Notes: a model not told the origin generated them from the sequence alone. A stretch of 64,000 nucleotides of DNA from Caulobacter vibrioides (GCF_002310375.3 NZ_CP023315.3:3720001-3784000); one strand, 5' to 3'; shown: positions 54,208-63,364, numbered from the stretch's first letter. Translations and numbers: made by a program.

Positions 54208-55023
54208 ATGATGATCCGCAATACGCTCATCGTCGCCGGGGCGAGCTTCGCCCTCGCGGTCGGTTGCTTCGCCGGGGTGGCGGCTATCGCCGGCCCTGAA
54301 CTGATGACCAACGGCTGGACGATCCCATTCGGGAATGAGGCCAATGTCACCATCACCGACGACAACGGCAAGGTGGTCCGCACCGTCCGCCATGTCGGGG
54401 CCGGCGGCGCTCCGTCGCCGATGGTCGACCGCACCCTGCCCTGGGCGGGCAAGGACACGCTGACCATCGACCTGCCGGTCGACGTGGTGTTCGTCCAGGG
54501 CGCCGAGGCCAAGATCGTCGTCTCAGGACCCAAGTCCTATGTCGATCGCCTGAAGATCGCCGGTGGCCGCATCAGCCTGGATGACATCAACCTCGCCGAG
54601 CGCGCCGTGGTGACGCTTGGCCCCGACGGGCTGCAGGTGCGCCACGACCGCGATCGGATGAAGATCACGGTCGTGGCGCCCGACGTCACCCGCTTCGAGG
54701 TGCGCGGCTCCGGCGATCTCGATATCCGACGCTACGAGCACCCGGCCCTGGGGCTGGACATCTCGGGCAGCGGCGACGTCGAGGCCGAGGGCAAGGTCGA
54801 GACGATCACGCTCGACAACTCCGGCTCGGGCTATGCCGACCTGGCCGCCCTCAAGGCCAAGGACGCCACCATCGACGTCTCGGGCAGCGGCGGCGGCGCG
54901 GTCTTCGCCACGGACAAGGCCAAGATCGACATCTCCGGCAGCGGCGACGTCGAGCTGCGCACCGAGCCCAAGCTGGTGACCAGCGAGATCACCGGCTCCG
55001 GCGATATCCGCCGCGAGTACTGA
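54208..55023 (+). CDS. GIN-domain (DUF2807/DUF4097-like) exported protein
   Basis: A 271-residue protein with an N-terminal signal (MMIRNTLIVAGASFALAVGC). The C-terminal half is a regular beta helix-like stretch with repeated GSG motifs: RGSGDLDI, SGSGDVEA, NSGSGYAD, SGSGGGAV, SGSGDVEL and TGSGDIRR, about one per 20 residues. A GAGGAGGGGACC ribosome-binding site precedes the ATG. It completes the PadR-DUF1700 operon. Proteins with this domain are thought to be surface or envelope components. Confidence 0.88.
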   Translation: MMIRNTLIVAGASFALAVGCFAGVAAIAGPELMTNGWTIPFGNEANVTITDDNGKVVRTVRHVGAGGAPSPMVDRTLPWAGKDTLTIDLPVDVVFVQGAEAKIVVSGPKSYVDRLKIAGGRISLDDINLAERAVVTLGPDGLQVRHDRDRMKITVVAPDVTRFEVRGSGDLDIRRYEHPALGLDISGSGDVEAEGKVETITLDNSGSGYADLAALKAKDATIDVSGSGGGAVFATDKAKIDISGSGDVELRTEPKLVTSEITGSGDIRREY

Positions 55024-55078
55024 CCCGCGACAAAAGGGGCGGGGTGACGAGCGCGTTCGGAAGTCCTACCTGTAGGCT

Positions 55079-56515
55079 ATGAACGCTCCGATCCCCGCCT
55101 CTTCCCTTTCGATCCTGGACGCCGCCGGCGTCGATCCCGACCGCGCCCGCACGATCCTGGGCGAGGCCCTAACCGGCGCCGATGACGGCGAGCTTTTCCT
55201 CGAGCGCTCCGAGAGCGAGGCCTTCGTCTTCGACGACGGACGCCTCAAGAGCGCCTCCTATGATTCGGGCGAGGGCTTTGGCCTGCGTGTGGTGGCCGGC
55301 GAGACGGCCGGCTACGCCCACGCCGCCGAGATTTCCGAGGCGGCAATTCGCCGCGCGGCCGACAGCGCCAGCCTCGCCAAGCGCGGCCACGCCGGCGTCA
55401 CGGCCGAAGGCCCCCGCGCCACCAACGAGAAGCTTTATGGCGAGGACAATCCGGTCAGCGCGCCGGACTTCTCCGACAAGGTCGCCCTGCTGCAGGAGAT
55501 CGACGCCTTCGCCCGCGCCCGCGACCCGCGCGTCGTGCAGGTGATGGCCTCGATGGCCGGCGAGCGCCGGGTCGTCGAGATCCTGCGCGCCGACGGCAGG
55601 CTGATCCGCGATGTCCGCCCGCTGGTGCGCGTCAACGTCCAGGTCACCGTCGAAAAGGACGGCCGCCGCGAGAGCGGCTCGTCGGGCGCCGGCGGCCGCG
55701 CCGGCTTCGCCGCCTGGATCAGCCCCGACAAGTGGCAGGATCAGGTCGACGAGGCCCTGCGCATGGCGCTGGTGAACCTGGACGCCGTCGCCTGCCCCGC
55801 CGGCGAGATGGACGTGGTGCTCGGCCCCGGCTGGAACGGCGTGCTGCTGCACGAAGCCGTCGGCCACGGCCTGGAAGGCGACTTCAACCGCAAGGGCATC
55901 AGCGCCTTCTCGGGCCGCCTCGGCGAGCGCGTGGCCGCGCCGGGCGTCACCGTGTTCGACGACGGCTCGCTCGCAGGCCGCCGGGGCTCGCTGACCGTCG
56001 ACGACGAGGGCACGCCGACCGAGCGCACGATCCTGATCGAGGACGGCATTCTTGTCGGCTACATGCACGATCGGATGAGCGCGCGCCTGATGGGCATGAA
56101 GGCCACCGGCAACGGCCGTCGCCAGTCCTACGCCCACATGCCCATGCCGCGCATGACCAACACCGGCATGCTGGCCGGCGAACACGATCCCCAGGAGATG
56201 ATCGCCTCGCTGAAGCGCGGCCTCTATTGCGCCAATTTCGGCGGCGGACAGGTCGACATCACCAACGGCAAGTTCGTCTTCCAGTGCACCGAGGCCTATC
56301 TGGTCGAGGACGGCAAGATCACCGCCCCGGTCAAGGGCGCCACCCTGATCGGCGATGGCCCATCGGCGCTGACCCGCGTGACGATGATCGGCAACGACTT
56401 CGACTTCGACCCGGGCATCGGCGTCTGCGGCAAGTCGGGCCAAGGCGTGCCCGTCAGCGTGGGTCAGCCGTCGCTGAAGATCACCGGCCTGACCGTGGGC
56501 GGCACGGCGGTTTAG
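55079..56515 (+). CDS. tldD: Metalloprotease TldD
   Basis: A 478-residue protein. The metal motif HExxxH is in LLHEAVGHGLEGDFNRKG, and GRRQSYAHMPMPRMTNTGML and GVCGKSGQGVPVSVGQPSLK are typical. TldD works with TldE/PmbA to degrade unfolded or modified peptides, as in CcdA and microcin maturation. Its partner is not in this window. It starts MNAPIPASSLSIL. Confidence 0.96.
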   Translation: MNAPIPASSLSILDAAGVDPDRARTILGEALTGADDGELFLERSESEAFVFDDGRLKSASYDSGEGFGLRVVAGETAGYAHAAEISEAAIRRAADSASLAKRGHAGVTAEGPRATNEKLYGEDNPVSAPDFSDKVALLQEIDAFARARDPRVVQVMASMAGERRVVEILRADGRLIRDVRPLVRVNVQVTVEKDGRRESGSSGAGGRAGFAAWISPDKWQDQVDEALRMALVNLDAVACPAGEMDVVLGPGWNGVLLHEAVGHGLEGDFNRKGISAFSGRLGERVAAPGVTVFDDGSLAGRRGSLTVDDEGTPTERTILIEDGILVGYMHDRMSARLMGMKATGNGRRQSYAHMPMPRMTNTGMLAGEHDPQEMIASLKRGLYCANFGGGQVDITNGKFVFQCTEAYLVEDGKITAPVKGATLIGDGPSALTRVTMIGNDFDFDPGIGVCGKSGQGVPVSVGQPSLKITGLTVGGTAV

Positions 56516-56524
56516 GGGCGCCGA

Positions 56525-56667
56525 AAGCGCCCCCTCCGTCACGATGCTTCGCATCGCGCCACCTCCCCCGTTTCACGGGTGAGGAGAAGACGTCACCGCA
56601 GCCCTCCTGCCCCGCCTGCGGGGGAGGTGGCGCAGCGCCGGTAGGCGATGCGACGGAGGGGGCGCTT
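56525..56667. repeat. Intergenic inverted repeat, family B copy 4
   Basis: AAGCGCCCCCTCCGTC at the left end is the perfect reverse complement of GACGGAGGGGGCGCTT at the right end. Inner arms include GCCACCTCCCCC and GGGGGAGGTGGC. It lies between the tldD stop and the convergent GNAT stop. Confidence 0.85.
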
Positions 56668-56674
56668 CTCAGCG

Positions 56675-57172
56675 CTAAAGCCGCCGCTCCAGATACGTCA
56701 CCGTCTTCTTCCCGCCATGGATCTCCGCCGTCCCGACCGGGACAAAGCCGAGCGCCGCGTGGAAGGCGTCCGAGGCGGGATTGGGCGGGTCAGAATTGAC
56801 CTCGCAGACGATGCGGTCGTGCCCCGCCGCCTTGGCTGCGGCGAAGAGATCGTCATACAGCGCCCGCGCCAGGCCCCTGCCCCGCGCGCTGTCGGCAACC
56901 ACGACGCGGTCGACATAGACGAACGCCGGGTAGCGCTCGCGAAACCACAGGAAGTTGGGGCTGTCGTAGTCGGCGTCCTGATCGAAGGTCAGCAGCAAAG
57001 CGTCGGCCACGCCGACACGGCGCGCCAGGAAGGCCTGCGCGACCAGGTGCGCCAGCCGCTCGGGCTCCAGCCAGGACAGTTCCACGGCGTGGGCGTTGTT
57101 CAGCGCCAGCAGCGCCGCGCCCTCAGGCGCGTCGAGATCGGCGAGGGCGAGGGGGGTCGAAAGTCGGCTCAT
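56675..57172 (-). CDS. GNAT-family acetyltransferase
   Basis: A 165-residue protein. VYVDRVVVADSARGRGLARA is the acetyl-CoA binding loop (RGRGLA), and LGFVPVGTAEIHGGKKTVTY follows near the end. The N-terminal half has EGAALLALNNAHAVELSWLE. The target is unknown. Its 5' region is a structured, gene-free stretch of about 290 bases. Confidence 0.9.
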   Translation of the reverse strand: MSRLSTPLALADLDAPEGAALLALNNAHAVELSWLEPERLAHLVAQAFLARRVGVADALLLTFDQDADYDSPNFLWFRERYPAFVYVDRVVVADSARGRGLARALYDDLFAAAKAAGHDRIVCEVNSDPPNPASDAFHAALGFVPVGTAEIHGGKKTVTYLERRL

Positions 57173-57239
57173 AACCTTACCTGCGCCTGGGCCCCACGAC
57201 GGACGGGTCGCGGCCCGGCGCCACCTTGCAAAGGTTTAA

Positions 57240-57446
57240 TCCACCTGTCCGGCTTGTAACTACCCTCAAGGGGAGCCGAGAGGCACCGTCGAACCCAGGA
57301 CGCCATTGTCCTGACCGTTCGGGTTGGGAGCGGAAGCGGTCCCCGCGGTTTCAGCCACCGCGAGGACCGTCTCACCCGAAGGTGAGACGTGGTCCCCTCC
57401 ACGTCTCCGCGAGGGGCCCCGGATCGTCGCCGGGGCCCCTCTTTGG
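57240..57446 (+). ncRNA. Candidate structured RNA with mutually exclusive hairpins
   Basis: The 290-base gap between two minus-strand genes has dense dyads. AACCC/GGGTT (57292, 57321) enclose AGGAC/GTCCT. CGGTCC/GGACCG and CGCGGT/ACCGCG stack at 57337-57369. CGTCTCACC/GGTGAGACG has a CGAA loop at 57368-57389. AGACGTGG/CCACGTCT is at 57385-57406. Several share bases, so they compete, before a terminator-like stem at 57411. Plus orientation is favoured by the TTT after that stem. No ORF is convincing. Boundaries, strand and expression are unknown. No known family recognised. Confidence 0.3.
57411..57444 (+). terminator. Strong terminator-like stem
   Basis: GAGGGGCCCCGG and CCGGGGCCCCTC pair perfectly (12 bp) around a seven-base loop and are followed by TTT on the plus strand. 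On the minus strand no T run follows. It would end a plus-strand transcript, for which no protein-coding source exists within 500 bases upstream; it is the main support for a small RNA here. Confidence 0.55.
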
Positions 57447-57462
57447 CTTAGGACGCCCCGCT

Positions 57463-59343
57463 TTAGGCCTTCTTGGGCGCGCCGACGTCGTCGGCGCCGT
57501 GCGACCACTTCTTGAGGACCGGCGACAGCAGCAGGAAGCCGATCCCGATCACCACCGACACCAGGCCGATGATGTTGAAGATCTTCAGCGACGCAGCCAG
57601 CGCCGCGCCGGGGTCCAGCACCTGACCACCCACCGTCTCGGTCGCCGCCAGGCCGGCGATCTTGCCGCCGACCCACTGAGCGATGGCCACGGCCATGAAC
57701 CAGACGGCCATCATGAACGACACCACCGAGGCGGGCGACAGCTTGGTCATCTGAGACAGGCCGACCGGCGACATGCACAGCTCACCGGTGGTGTGCAGCA
57801 TGTACATCAGCACCAGGAAGATCAGCGGCAGCTTGAAGGCGCCGTCCGCGAAGGTGGAGCCCCACTGCAGCAGCAGGAAGCCGGCGCCGACCTGGATCAG
57901 GGCCAGACCGAACTTGATCACCGGATTCGGGTCCTTGCCGCGGGCGCCCAAGAACGTCCAGACCGCCGCGAACACGGGCGCGAAGATCAGGATCCAGCCC
58001 GCGTTCAGCGCCTGGGTCTGCGGGGCGTTGAAGCTGGTGTCGACCCAGAAGGTCGAGGCCGCGTCGATGCCGGCCTTGGCCAGCTGATCGGGCGTGGCCA
58101 GGGTCACCGCACCGCTGAACAGCCGGACCGGCTCGCGGACCAGATCCAGCTGGACATTGGTGGCGGCGAACAGGCTGAGCGACGAGCCGGCCTGTTCGAA
58201 CAGGGTCCAGAACACCACCGCGCCGAAGATCAGGAACACGGCCAGCGCCAAGCGCTCACGCTCTTCCTTGGCGCACTTGGTGAACATGAACCAGCCGATG
58301 TAGCCCAGCGAGGCCAGGATGCCGATGTTGAGCGCGACGCCGACGATGGCGTTGAACTGGACGAGGTAGAAGATGCCGATCAGGCCCAGCAGCGACAGGC
58401 CGTAGATGGCCAACTCGCGATTGATCGGGCCGGCGACCTTTTCCTTGAGCACCTTGGGCTCCGGCGGTTCGGCCTTGCCGTCCAGCCAGGGCTTGCCGAT
58501 AACGAAGACGATGAAGCCGGCCAGCATGCCGATGCCGGCCAGGCCAAAGCCCGCCCACCAGCCGACATTGACGCCCAGCAGACCGCAGAGGATCGAGGCC
58601 CAGAACGAGCCGAGGTTGATGCCGTAGTAGTAGAGGGTGAAGCCCGGATCCCGGCGCGGGTCGCCCTGCGGATAGAGCTGGCCGACGATGGTCGAGATAT
58701 TGGGCTTCAGGAAGCCGACGCCCAGGATGATCAGCGACAGCGAGAACCAGAAGATGTTCAGGTACAGCGGGTCGCGGCCCGCGACGTCCAGCTTGTAGTC
58801 CGCCTTCGACAGCACCGCGGGCAGCGGCGCGTCGGCGGGCAGGCCCTTGATCTCGAAATCGCCGACCTTGGTGGCGGCGACCTCATAGGGCTTGCCGTCG
58901 ACCACCAGCTTGGCCTCGCGGTTCTGCCCCCGGCCCTCGGCCTGGAACTCGTAGGTGGCGCCCTGATAGGTCAGGGTCTGGACGGCGGGCTTGCCCTCGA
59001 TCGCCATGGCCAGGTGACCCGCGACCAGCAGGACGGCGCCGAACGCCACGGCCTTGCGCGTGCCCAGCCACTTATCGGCCAGGAACCCGCCGAGCAACGG
59101 CACGAGGTAGACCAGCGCGGTGTACGAGCCGTAGTGGCCGGACGCCACCTTGGGGTCGAACAGGAAATGCTGGGTCAGGTAGAAGATCAGGATGGCGCGC
59201 ATGCCATAGTAGGAGAAGCGCTCCCACATCTCGGCCAAGAAACAGATGATCAGGCCGCGCGGATGGCCCTTCAGCAATTGGACAAGGACCGGGATGCCGG
59301 TCACGAGCGTGACCAGAATACCCACGGCGATAACGATATTCAT
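57463..59343 (-). CDS. POT/PTR-family peptide transporter (MFS)
   Basis: A 626-residue protein of about 12-14 helices. The proton-coupling motif ExxERF is in FLAEMWERFSYYGMRAILIF, and VPLLLGGF-type LGGFLADKWLGTRKAVAFG follows. GDPRRDPGFTLYYYGINLGS is family-typical. A soluble insert of about 100 residues (near 120-215) lies between helices and is larger than in E. coli DtpA. It imports di- and tripeptides. Confidence 0.92.
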   Translation of the reverse strand: MNIVIAVGILVTLVTGIPVLVQLLKGHPRGLIICFLAEMWERFSYYGMRAILIFYLTQHFLFDPKVASGHYGSYTALVYLVPLLGGFLADKWLGTRKAVAFGAVLLVAGHLAMAIEGKPAVQTLTYQGATYEFQAEGRGQNREAKLVVDGKPYEVAATKVGDFEIKGLPADAPLPAVLSKADYKLDVAGRDPLYLNIFWFSLSLIILGVGFLKPNISTIVGQLYPQGDPRRDPGFTLYYYGINLGSFWASILCGLLGVNVGWWAGFGLAGIGMLAGFIVFVIGKPWLDGKAEPPEPKVLKEKVAGPINRELAIYGLSLLGLIGIFYLVQFNAIVGVALNIGILASLGYIGWFMFTKCAKEERERLALAVFLIFGAVVFWTLFEQAGSSLSLFAATNVQLDLVREPVRLFSGAVTLATPDQLAKAGIDAASTFWVDTSFNAPQTQALNAGWILIFAPVFAAVWTFLGARGKDPNPVIKFGLALIQVGAGFLLLQWGSTFADGAFKLPLIFLVLMYMLHTTGELCMSPVGLSQMTKLSPASVVSFMMAVWFMAVAIAQWVGGKIAGLAATETVGGQVLDPGAALAASLKIFNIIGLVSVVIGIGFLLLSPVLKKWSHGADDVGAPKKA

Positions 59344-59561
59344 ACGCTAGCCTTGAAACGTGACGAGAGGCGGAAACAGACCCCCCATATGGTCAAATCG
59401 TCCCCGCCGGCCCCAATTTGGCGGCGAGAAGACCACGCGAGAGACGGTTTCACAAGCAACGGCTTGCGCCGGGCGCTCCAGAGCCGTGACGATGGCTGAA
59501 GCTTGGCTGGCGCCTCGCGCGTTTAGAGGCTTGGTCCGAACGCGGACGGGAGCCCAAGATC

Positions 59562-60089
59562 ATGCAGACCCCCGACGAAACCCACCCCATCAGCCTGACG
59601 CCCGCGCCCGGCGTTGTCCGTGTCCTTTTCGAGGGCCATGAGATCGCCGACAGCGACGACGTCCTGGTCCTGCGGGAAGCCAACTACCCGCCGGTCTACT
59701 ATTTCCCGCGCGCCCATGTCTGGACGGCTTTCCTGCGCAAGACCGACAAGACCACCCATTGCCCCTACAAGGGCCAAGCCTCGTACTTCACGATCTATCG
59801 GGACCGGCAGGTGATCGAGGACGCGGCCTGGTCCTACGCTGCGCCCTATCCCGCCCTGAGCCCGATCGCCGGGCGTCTGGCCTTCTATCCCGAGCATGTA
59901 GAGTTCCAGCTCGGCGCTCCGACGCCCGCCCAGACCGAGGCCCTCGATGTCGGGGAAGTGATCCGCCACACCGACAGCGGCTCGGGGACCAGCCAGGCCG
60001 ACCACTGGCCGCCGAACGTGACGACGCCGGATCCTGACCGGATCGAGCGCGATATCGACACGCCCTATCGCGGCGTTTCGTCGCCCTGA
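59562..60089 (+). CDS. DUF427 family protein
   Basis: A 175-residue protein. ISLTPAPGVVRVLFEGHEIA, then YPPVYYFPRAHVWTAFLRKT and HCPYKGQASYFTI are DUF427 signatures. AAWSYAAPYPALSPIAGRLA completes the conserved core. The C-terminal 40 residues are extra and polar. The function is unknown; the family is cytosolic and has no known catalytic activity. Confidence 0.92.
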   Translation: MQTPDETHPISLTPAPGVVRVLFEGHEIADSDDVLVLREANYPPVYYFPRAHVWTAFLRKTDKTTHCPYKGQASYFTIYRDRQVIEDAAWSYAAPYPALSPIAGRLAFYPEHVEFQLGAPTPAQTEALDVGEVIRHTDSGSGTSQADHWPPNVTTPDPDRIERDIDTPYRGVSSP

Positions 60090-60171
60090 TGGGCGGCCAT
60101 CTTAACTCGCTTTTAAGCTTAGAAAGCGCGACCATGCCCCTAGCGCCCGATAGAGGCGCCCGGAGGAAACC

Positions 60172-60315
60172 ATGGCCTATATCTCCTACGATCAGGCTGT
60201 CCGCGCGACGACGCGTCGCCCGCTGCGCCGGCTCGCCTGGGGCAGGTTGCTGGCCCTGGCGGCGACGGTGGGGCTTTGGGTTGGTCTGATCGCGGTGATT
60301 CGCGCGATTCTCTGA
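60172..60315 (+). CDS. Small single-pass membrane protein (47 residues)
   Basis: The frame reads MAYISYDQAVRATTRRPLRR, then LAWGRLLALAATVGLWVGLI and AVIRAIL. The strong GGAGG six bases before the ATG supports it. A basic N-terminus and one TM segment (about 24-44) indicate a small inner-membrane protein. No family is recognised. It lies in the gap between the DUF427 gene and gshA. Confidence 0.65.
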   Translation: MAYISYDQAVRATTRRPLRRLAWGRLLALAATVGLWVGLIAVIRAIL

Positions 60316-60333
60316 GCCGCCCTTGGCGGGGCC

Positions 60334-61698
60334 TCAGTAGGCGCAGTCGGTGAAGACGCGCTCGATGTCGCCGCCCCAGGCGCCGTGGTACAGCGACAAC
60401 AGCTTCTCGGCAGGCGTGATCCCACTGTCGGCGATCTGCTCCAGTTCGCCCATATAGATGGTCTCGTCCAGGAAGCCGCCGTTCAGCAGGGCGCGATTCT
60501 TCAGGCCTGATTTGGCGATGGCCACGAAGTCCTTGGCCACGTCCTGAGCGGTGCGACCGGCGACCTTGGCCTTGAGGCCAAGCTTCGGCACGTCGCGACG
60601 CAGGCCCTCGCGGTCCTCCAACGTCCAGTCCTTGCAGAGGTCCCAGGCGGCGGCGAGCGCGGCGTCATCGTAGAAGACGCCCGTCCACAGCGCCGGCAGA
60701 GCGCAAAGACGGCTCCAGGGGCCGGCGTCGGCGCCACGCATCTCGAGATAGGTCTTCAGGCGCACTTCGGGGAAGGCCGTAGTCGTGTGGTCGGCGAAGT
60801 CCTTCATCGTGGCGATCTCGCCCGGCAGCTCGGGCAGCTTGCCCTCGATGAAGTCGCGGAACGACCGGCCGGCGACGTCGATGTACTTGTCGCCGCGCTT
60901 GACGAAATACATCGGCACATCCAGCGCGTAGCGGGCGTAGCGCTCGAAATCGAAGCCGTCCTCGAACACGAAATCCAGAAGGCCCGTACGGTTGGGATCG
61001 GTGTCGGTCCAGACATTGGCCCGAGCCGACAGGAAGCCGTTGGGCTTGCCTTCCGTGAACGGAGAATTGGCGAACAGCGCCGTCGCGATCGGCTGCAGAG
61101 CCAGGCTCATGCGGAACTTGGCGACCATGTCGGCTTCGCTGGAGAAGTCGAGATTGGCCTGCACCGTGCAGGTGCGCAGCATCATGTCGAGGCCGAGATT
61201 GCCGACCTTGGGCATGTAGTTGCGCATGATCACGTAACGCCCCTTGGGCATCACCGGCACCTGCGCGCGCGTCCACTTGGGCGAGAAGCCCAGACCCGTA
61301 AAGCCCAGGCCCAGTTCGTCGGCGACGGTCTTGACCTCGTCCAGGTGCTGGCCGGTCTCCTCGCAGATCTCGTGCATGGTCGACAGCGGCGCGCCCGAAA
61401 GCTCGAACTGTCCGCCGGGCTCGAGGCTGACATTGGCCCCGTTGCGCTCGAGGCCGATGATGACCTCACCCTCCATGACCGGCGTCCAGCCAAAGCGCTG
61501 CAGGCCGGTCAGCAGGGCGTGGACCCCCTTGTCGCCCTCGTAGGGCACGGGCTCATGCGAGCCGAGATAGAAGCCAAACTTCTCGTGCTCGGCCCCTACG
61601 CGGAAGGCCTCCTTGGGCTTGGAGCCCTTGGCGAAATAGGCGGTGAGGTCGTCGAGCGTCAGCTGACGCTCCTGAACGCTGCTAGCGATATCGGCCAT
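60334..61698 (-). CDS. gshA: Glutamate--cysteine ligase (alphaproteobacterial/plant type)
   Basis: A 454-residue enzyme making gamma-glutamylcysteine for glutathione. It has RVGAEHEKFGFYLGSHEPVP, SLEPGGQFELSGAPLSTMHE and GLGFSPKWTRAQVPVMPKGR, signatures of the plant-type GshA. The N-terminus MADIASSVQERQLTLDDLTA at 61698 is preferred over an earlier start. It is followed by a 24-base gap and the divergent small membrane protein. Confidence 0.94.
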   Translation of the reverse strand: MADIASSVQERQLTLDDLTAYFAKGSKPKEAFRVGAEHEKFGFYLGSHEPVPYEGDKGVHALLTGLQRFGWTPVMEGEVIIGLERNGANVSLEPGGQFELSGAPLSTMHEICEETGQHLDEVKTVADELGLGFTGLGFSPKWTRAQVPVMPKGRYVIMRNYMPKVGNLGLDMMLRTCTVQANLDFSSEADMVAKFRMSLALQPIATALFANSPFTEGKPNGFLSARANVWTDTDPNRTGLLDFVFEDGFDFERYARYALDVPMYFVKRGDKYIDVAGRSFRDFIEGKLPELPGEIATMKDFADHTTTAFPEVRLKTYLEMRGADAGPWSRLCALPALWTGVFYDDAALAAAWDLCKDWTLEDREGLRRDVPKLGLKAKVAGRTAQDVAKDFVAIAKSGLKNRALLNGGFLDETIYMGELEQIADSGITPAEKLLSLYHGAWGGDIERVFTDCAY

Positions 61699-61839
61699 GC
61701 GAGCCGTCCCTCCCCAGGGTTTGCGGTGCTGCGGGAGGAGAAGGCCCATGCTCTCCGCCGACGGCGATACTACTCGGTCACGCCCAGTTGGGCGTTTTCT
61801 TTGCGAACCTCAAGGGGCGCCCTCGAGGTTATCTGCGTC

Positions 61840-62556
61840 CTACCGCCAGTCCCCGGCGGCGGCCTGCCACAGGGTCATGGCCGAAATGGCCGCCGTGTCG
61901 GCGCGCAGGATGCGCGGGCCCAGCGACACCGGCGTGACGAAGGGCAGTCCGCGCAAGCGCTCGCGCTCTTCAGGCGCGAAGCCGCCCTCGGGACCGATCA
62001 GGATGGCGGCCGGATCACCGGTTCCCGCCAGGGCCTCGATGGCCGGTCTGGCGTCGCCGCCCTCGTCGCAGAAGACAAGGCGCCGCGCCGGGTCCCAGCC
62101 GTCGAGGATCTTGTCCAGCTTTTCCGGGTCGGCGACCTCGGGCACATCCAGGCGGCCGGTCTGCTCGGCGGCCTCCATGGCGATGGCGTCCAGGCGCCCC
62201 AGCTTGACGAAATCGACATTCGTCCGTCGCGTGATGGTCAGGCGCACCCGGCGCGCGCCCAGCTCTGCGGCCTTCTCGACGATGGTCTCGACCCGGCCGC
62301 GCTTGACCATGGCGACGATCAAATCAAGGTCCGGGCCGAGCGTCATCGGCCGCGTCTGTTCCTCGGCCTTCAGCAGACAGCCGCGCTTGGTGGCCTCCAC
62401 GAGGGTGGCGCGCCACTCGCCGTCGCGGCCGTTGAACAGCAGAAGCTCGGCGCCGACGGCCAGGCGCATCACCGAGGTCAGGTAGCGCGACTGGTCGACG
62501 GTCGGAACGACGCCGGCCCCGGCGGACAGATCATTGGGAACGAAAAGGCGGATCAT
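61840..62556 (-). CDS. rsmE: 16S rRNA (uracil(1498)-N(3))-methyltransferase
   Basis: A 238-residue SPOUT methyltransferase. The SAM-binding knot contains ILIGPEGGFAPEERERLRGL and PVSLGPRILRADTAAISAM. The N-terminal PUA-like part has VDQSRYLTSVMRLAVGAEL. It methylates U1498 in 16S rRNA. It is divergent from ppk2. Confidence 0.95.
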   Translation of the reverse strand: MIRLFVPNDLSAGAGVVPTVDQSRYLTSVMRLAVGAELLLFNGRDGEWRATLVEATKRGCLLKAEEQTRPMTLGPDLDLIVAMVKRGRVETIVEKAAELGARRVRLTITRRTNVDFVKLGRLDAIAMEAAEQTGRLDVPEVADPEKLDKILDGWDPARRLVFCDEGGDARPAIEALAGTGDPAAILIGPEGGFAPEERERLRGLPFVTPVSLGPRILRADTAAISAMTLWQAAAGDWR

Positions 62557-62602
62557 TTCGTCCTTCTAGCCTAACCAACACGCTCGGGGGTAGGCTCGGC
62601 AG

Positions 62603-63364
62603 ATGAGCAAGCCACACGACTACGACGTCGAACTGGTCCACCTGCAGCTGGCGCTGATCACCCTGCAGAAAAAGGCCATCAAGGACGGCGACAAAATCCT
62701 CGTGGTGTTCGAGGGCCGCGACGCCGCCGGCAAGGACGGCGTGATCGCACGGATCACCGAGCACCTGTCCCGGCGCGCCACCACGGTCGTGGCCCTGCCC
62801 AAGCCCACCGACCGCGAGCGCAGCGAGTGGTACCTCCAGCGCTATGTCGACTGGCTACCGGCCTGCGGCGAGGCGGTGCTGTTCAACCGCTCCTGGTACA
62901 ATCGCGCCGGCGTCGAGCGGGTGATGGATTTTTCGACGCCGCAGCAGCAGGAGCAGTTCCTGCGCGACGTCCCGGCCTTCGAGCGCATGCTGGTCGAGAA
63001 CGGCCTGCGCTACGTGAAGTTCTGGCTCGACATCAGCCGCGACGAGCAGGCCAAGCGCCTGAAGGCCCGTCGCGAAGACCCGTTGAAGGCCTTCAAGACC
63101 AGCGATCTCGACAAGGTCGCCGAGGAGAAGTGGGACGACTACACCGCCGCCCGCGACGACATGCTGCTGCGCACCCACAGCGACATCGCGCCCTGGATCT
63201 GCGTCCGCGCCGACCACAAGAAGGCCGCGCGGCTCAATGTCATCCGCTGGCTGCTGCACGCCGCCGGCGACAAGAAGACCCTCAAGGGCGTGGAGAGGCC
63301 CGATCCTGCGGTGATCTTCCCGTTCGAGCCGTCAGCGCTGGAGGACGGAAGGCTGGCGCGGTAG
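62603..63364 (+). CDS. ppk2: Polyphosphate kinase 2
   Basis: A 253-residue PPK2-family P-loop kinase. Walker A is FEGRDAAGKDGVIARI, and FNRSWYNRAGVERVMDFSTP is the lid/Walker B region, with WYLQRYVDWLPACGEAVL. It transfers phosphate between polyphosphate and nucleotides; class I type by size. It starts MSKPHDYDVELVHLQLAL. Confidence 0.95.
   Translation: MSKPHDYDVELVHLQLALITLQKKAIKDGDKILVVFEGRDAAGKDGVIARITEHLSRRATTVVALPKPTDRERSEWYLQRYVDWLPACGEAVLFNRSWYNRAGVERVMDFSTPQQQEQFLRDVPAFERMLVENGLRYVKFWLDISRDEQAKRLKARREDPLKAFKTSDLDKVAEEKWDDYTAARDDMLLRTHSDIAPWICVRADHKKAARLNVIRWLLHAAGDKKTLKGVERPDPAVIFPFEPSALEDGRLAR

Noticed and set aside
55169-56554. Long open frame opposite tldD
   Set aside because: Antisense to intact tldD and without recognisable motifs.
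57240-57446. 6S RNA, SRP RNA or tmRNA in the structured gap
   Set aside because: The ends do not pair as a long 6S rod, the SRP GGAAGG-type loop is absent, and no tmRNA tRNA-like ends are seen. Kept only as an unnamed candidate.
57226-59499. Long open frame of about 750 codons opposite the POT transporter
   Set aside because: Antisense shadow of a full-length transporter; low-complexity Gln/Asp/Arg composition.
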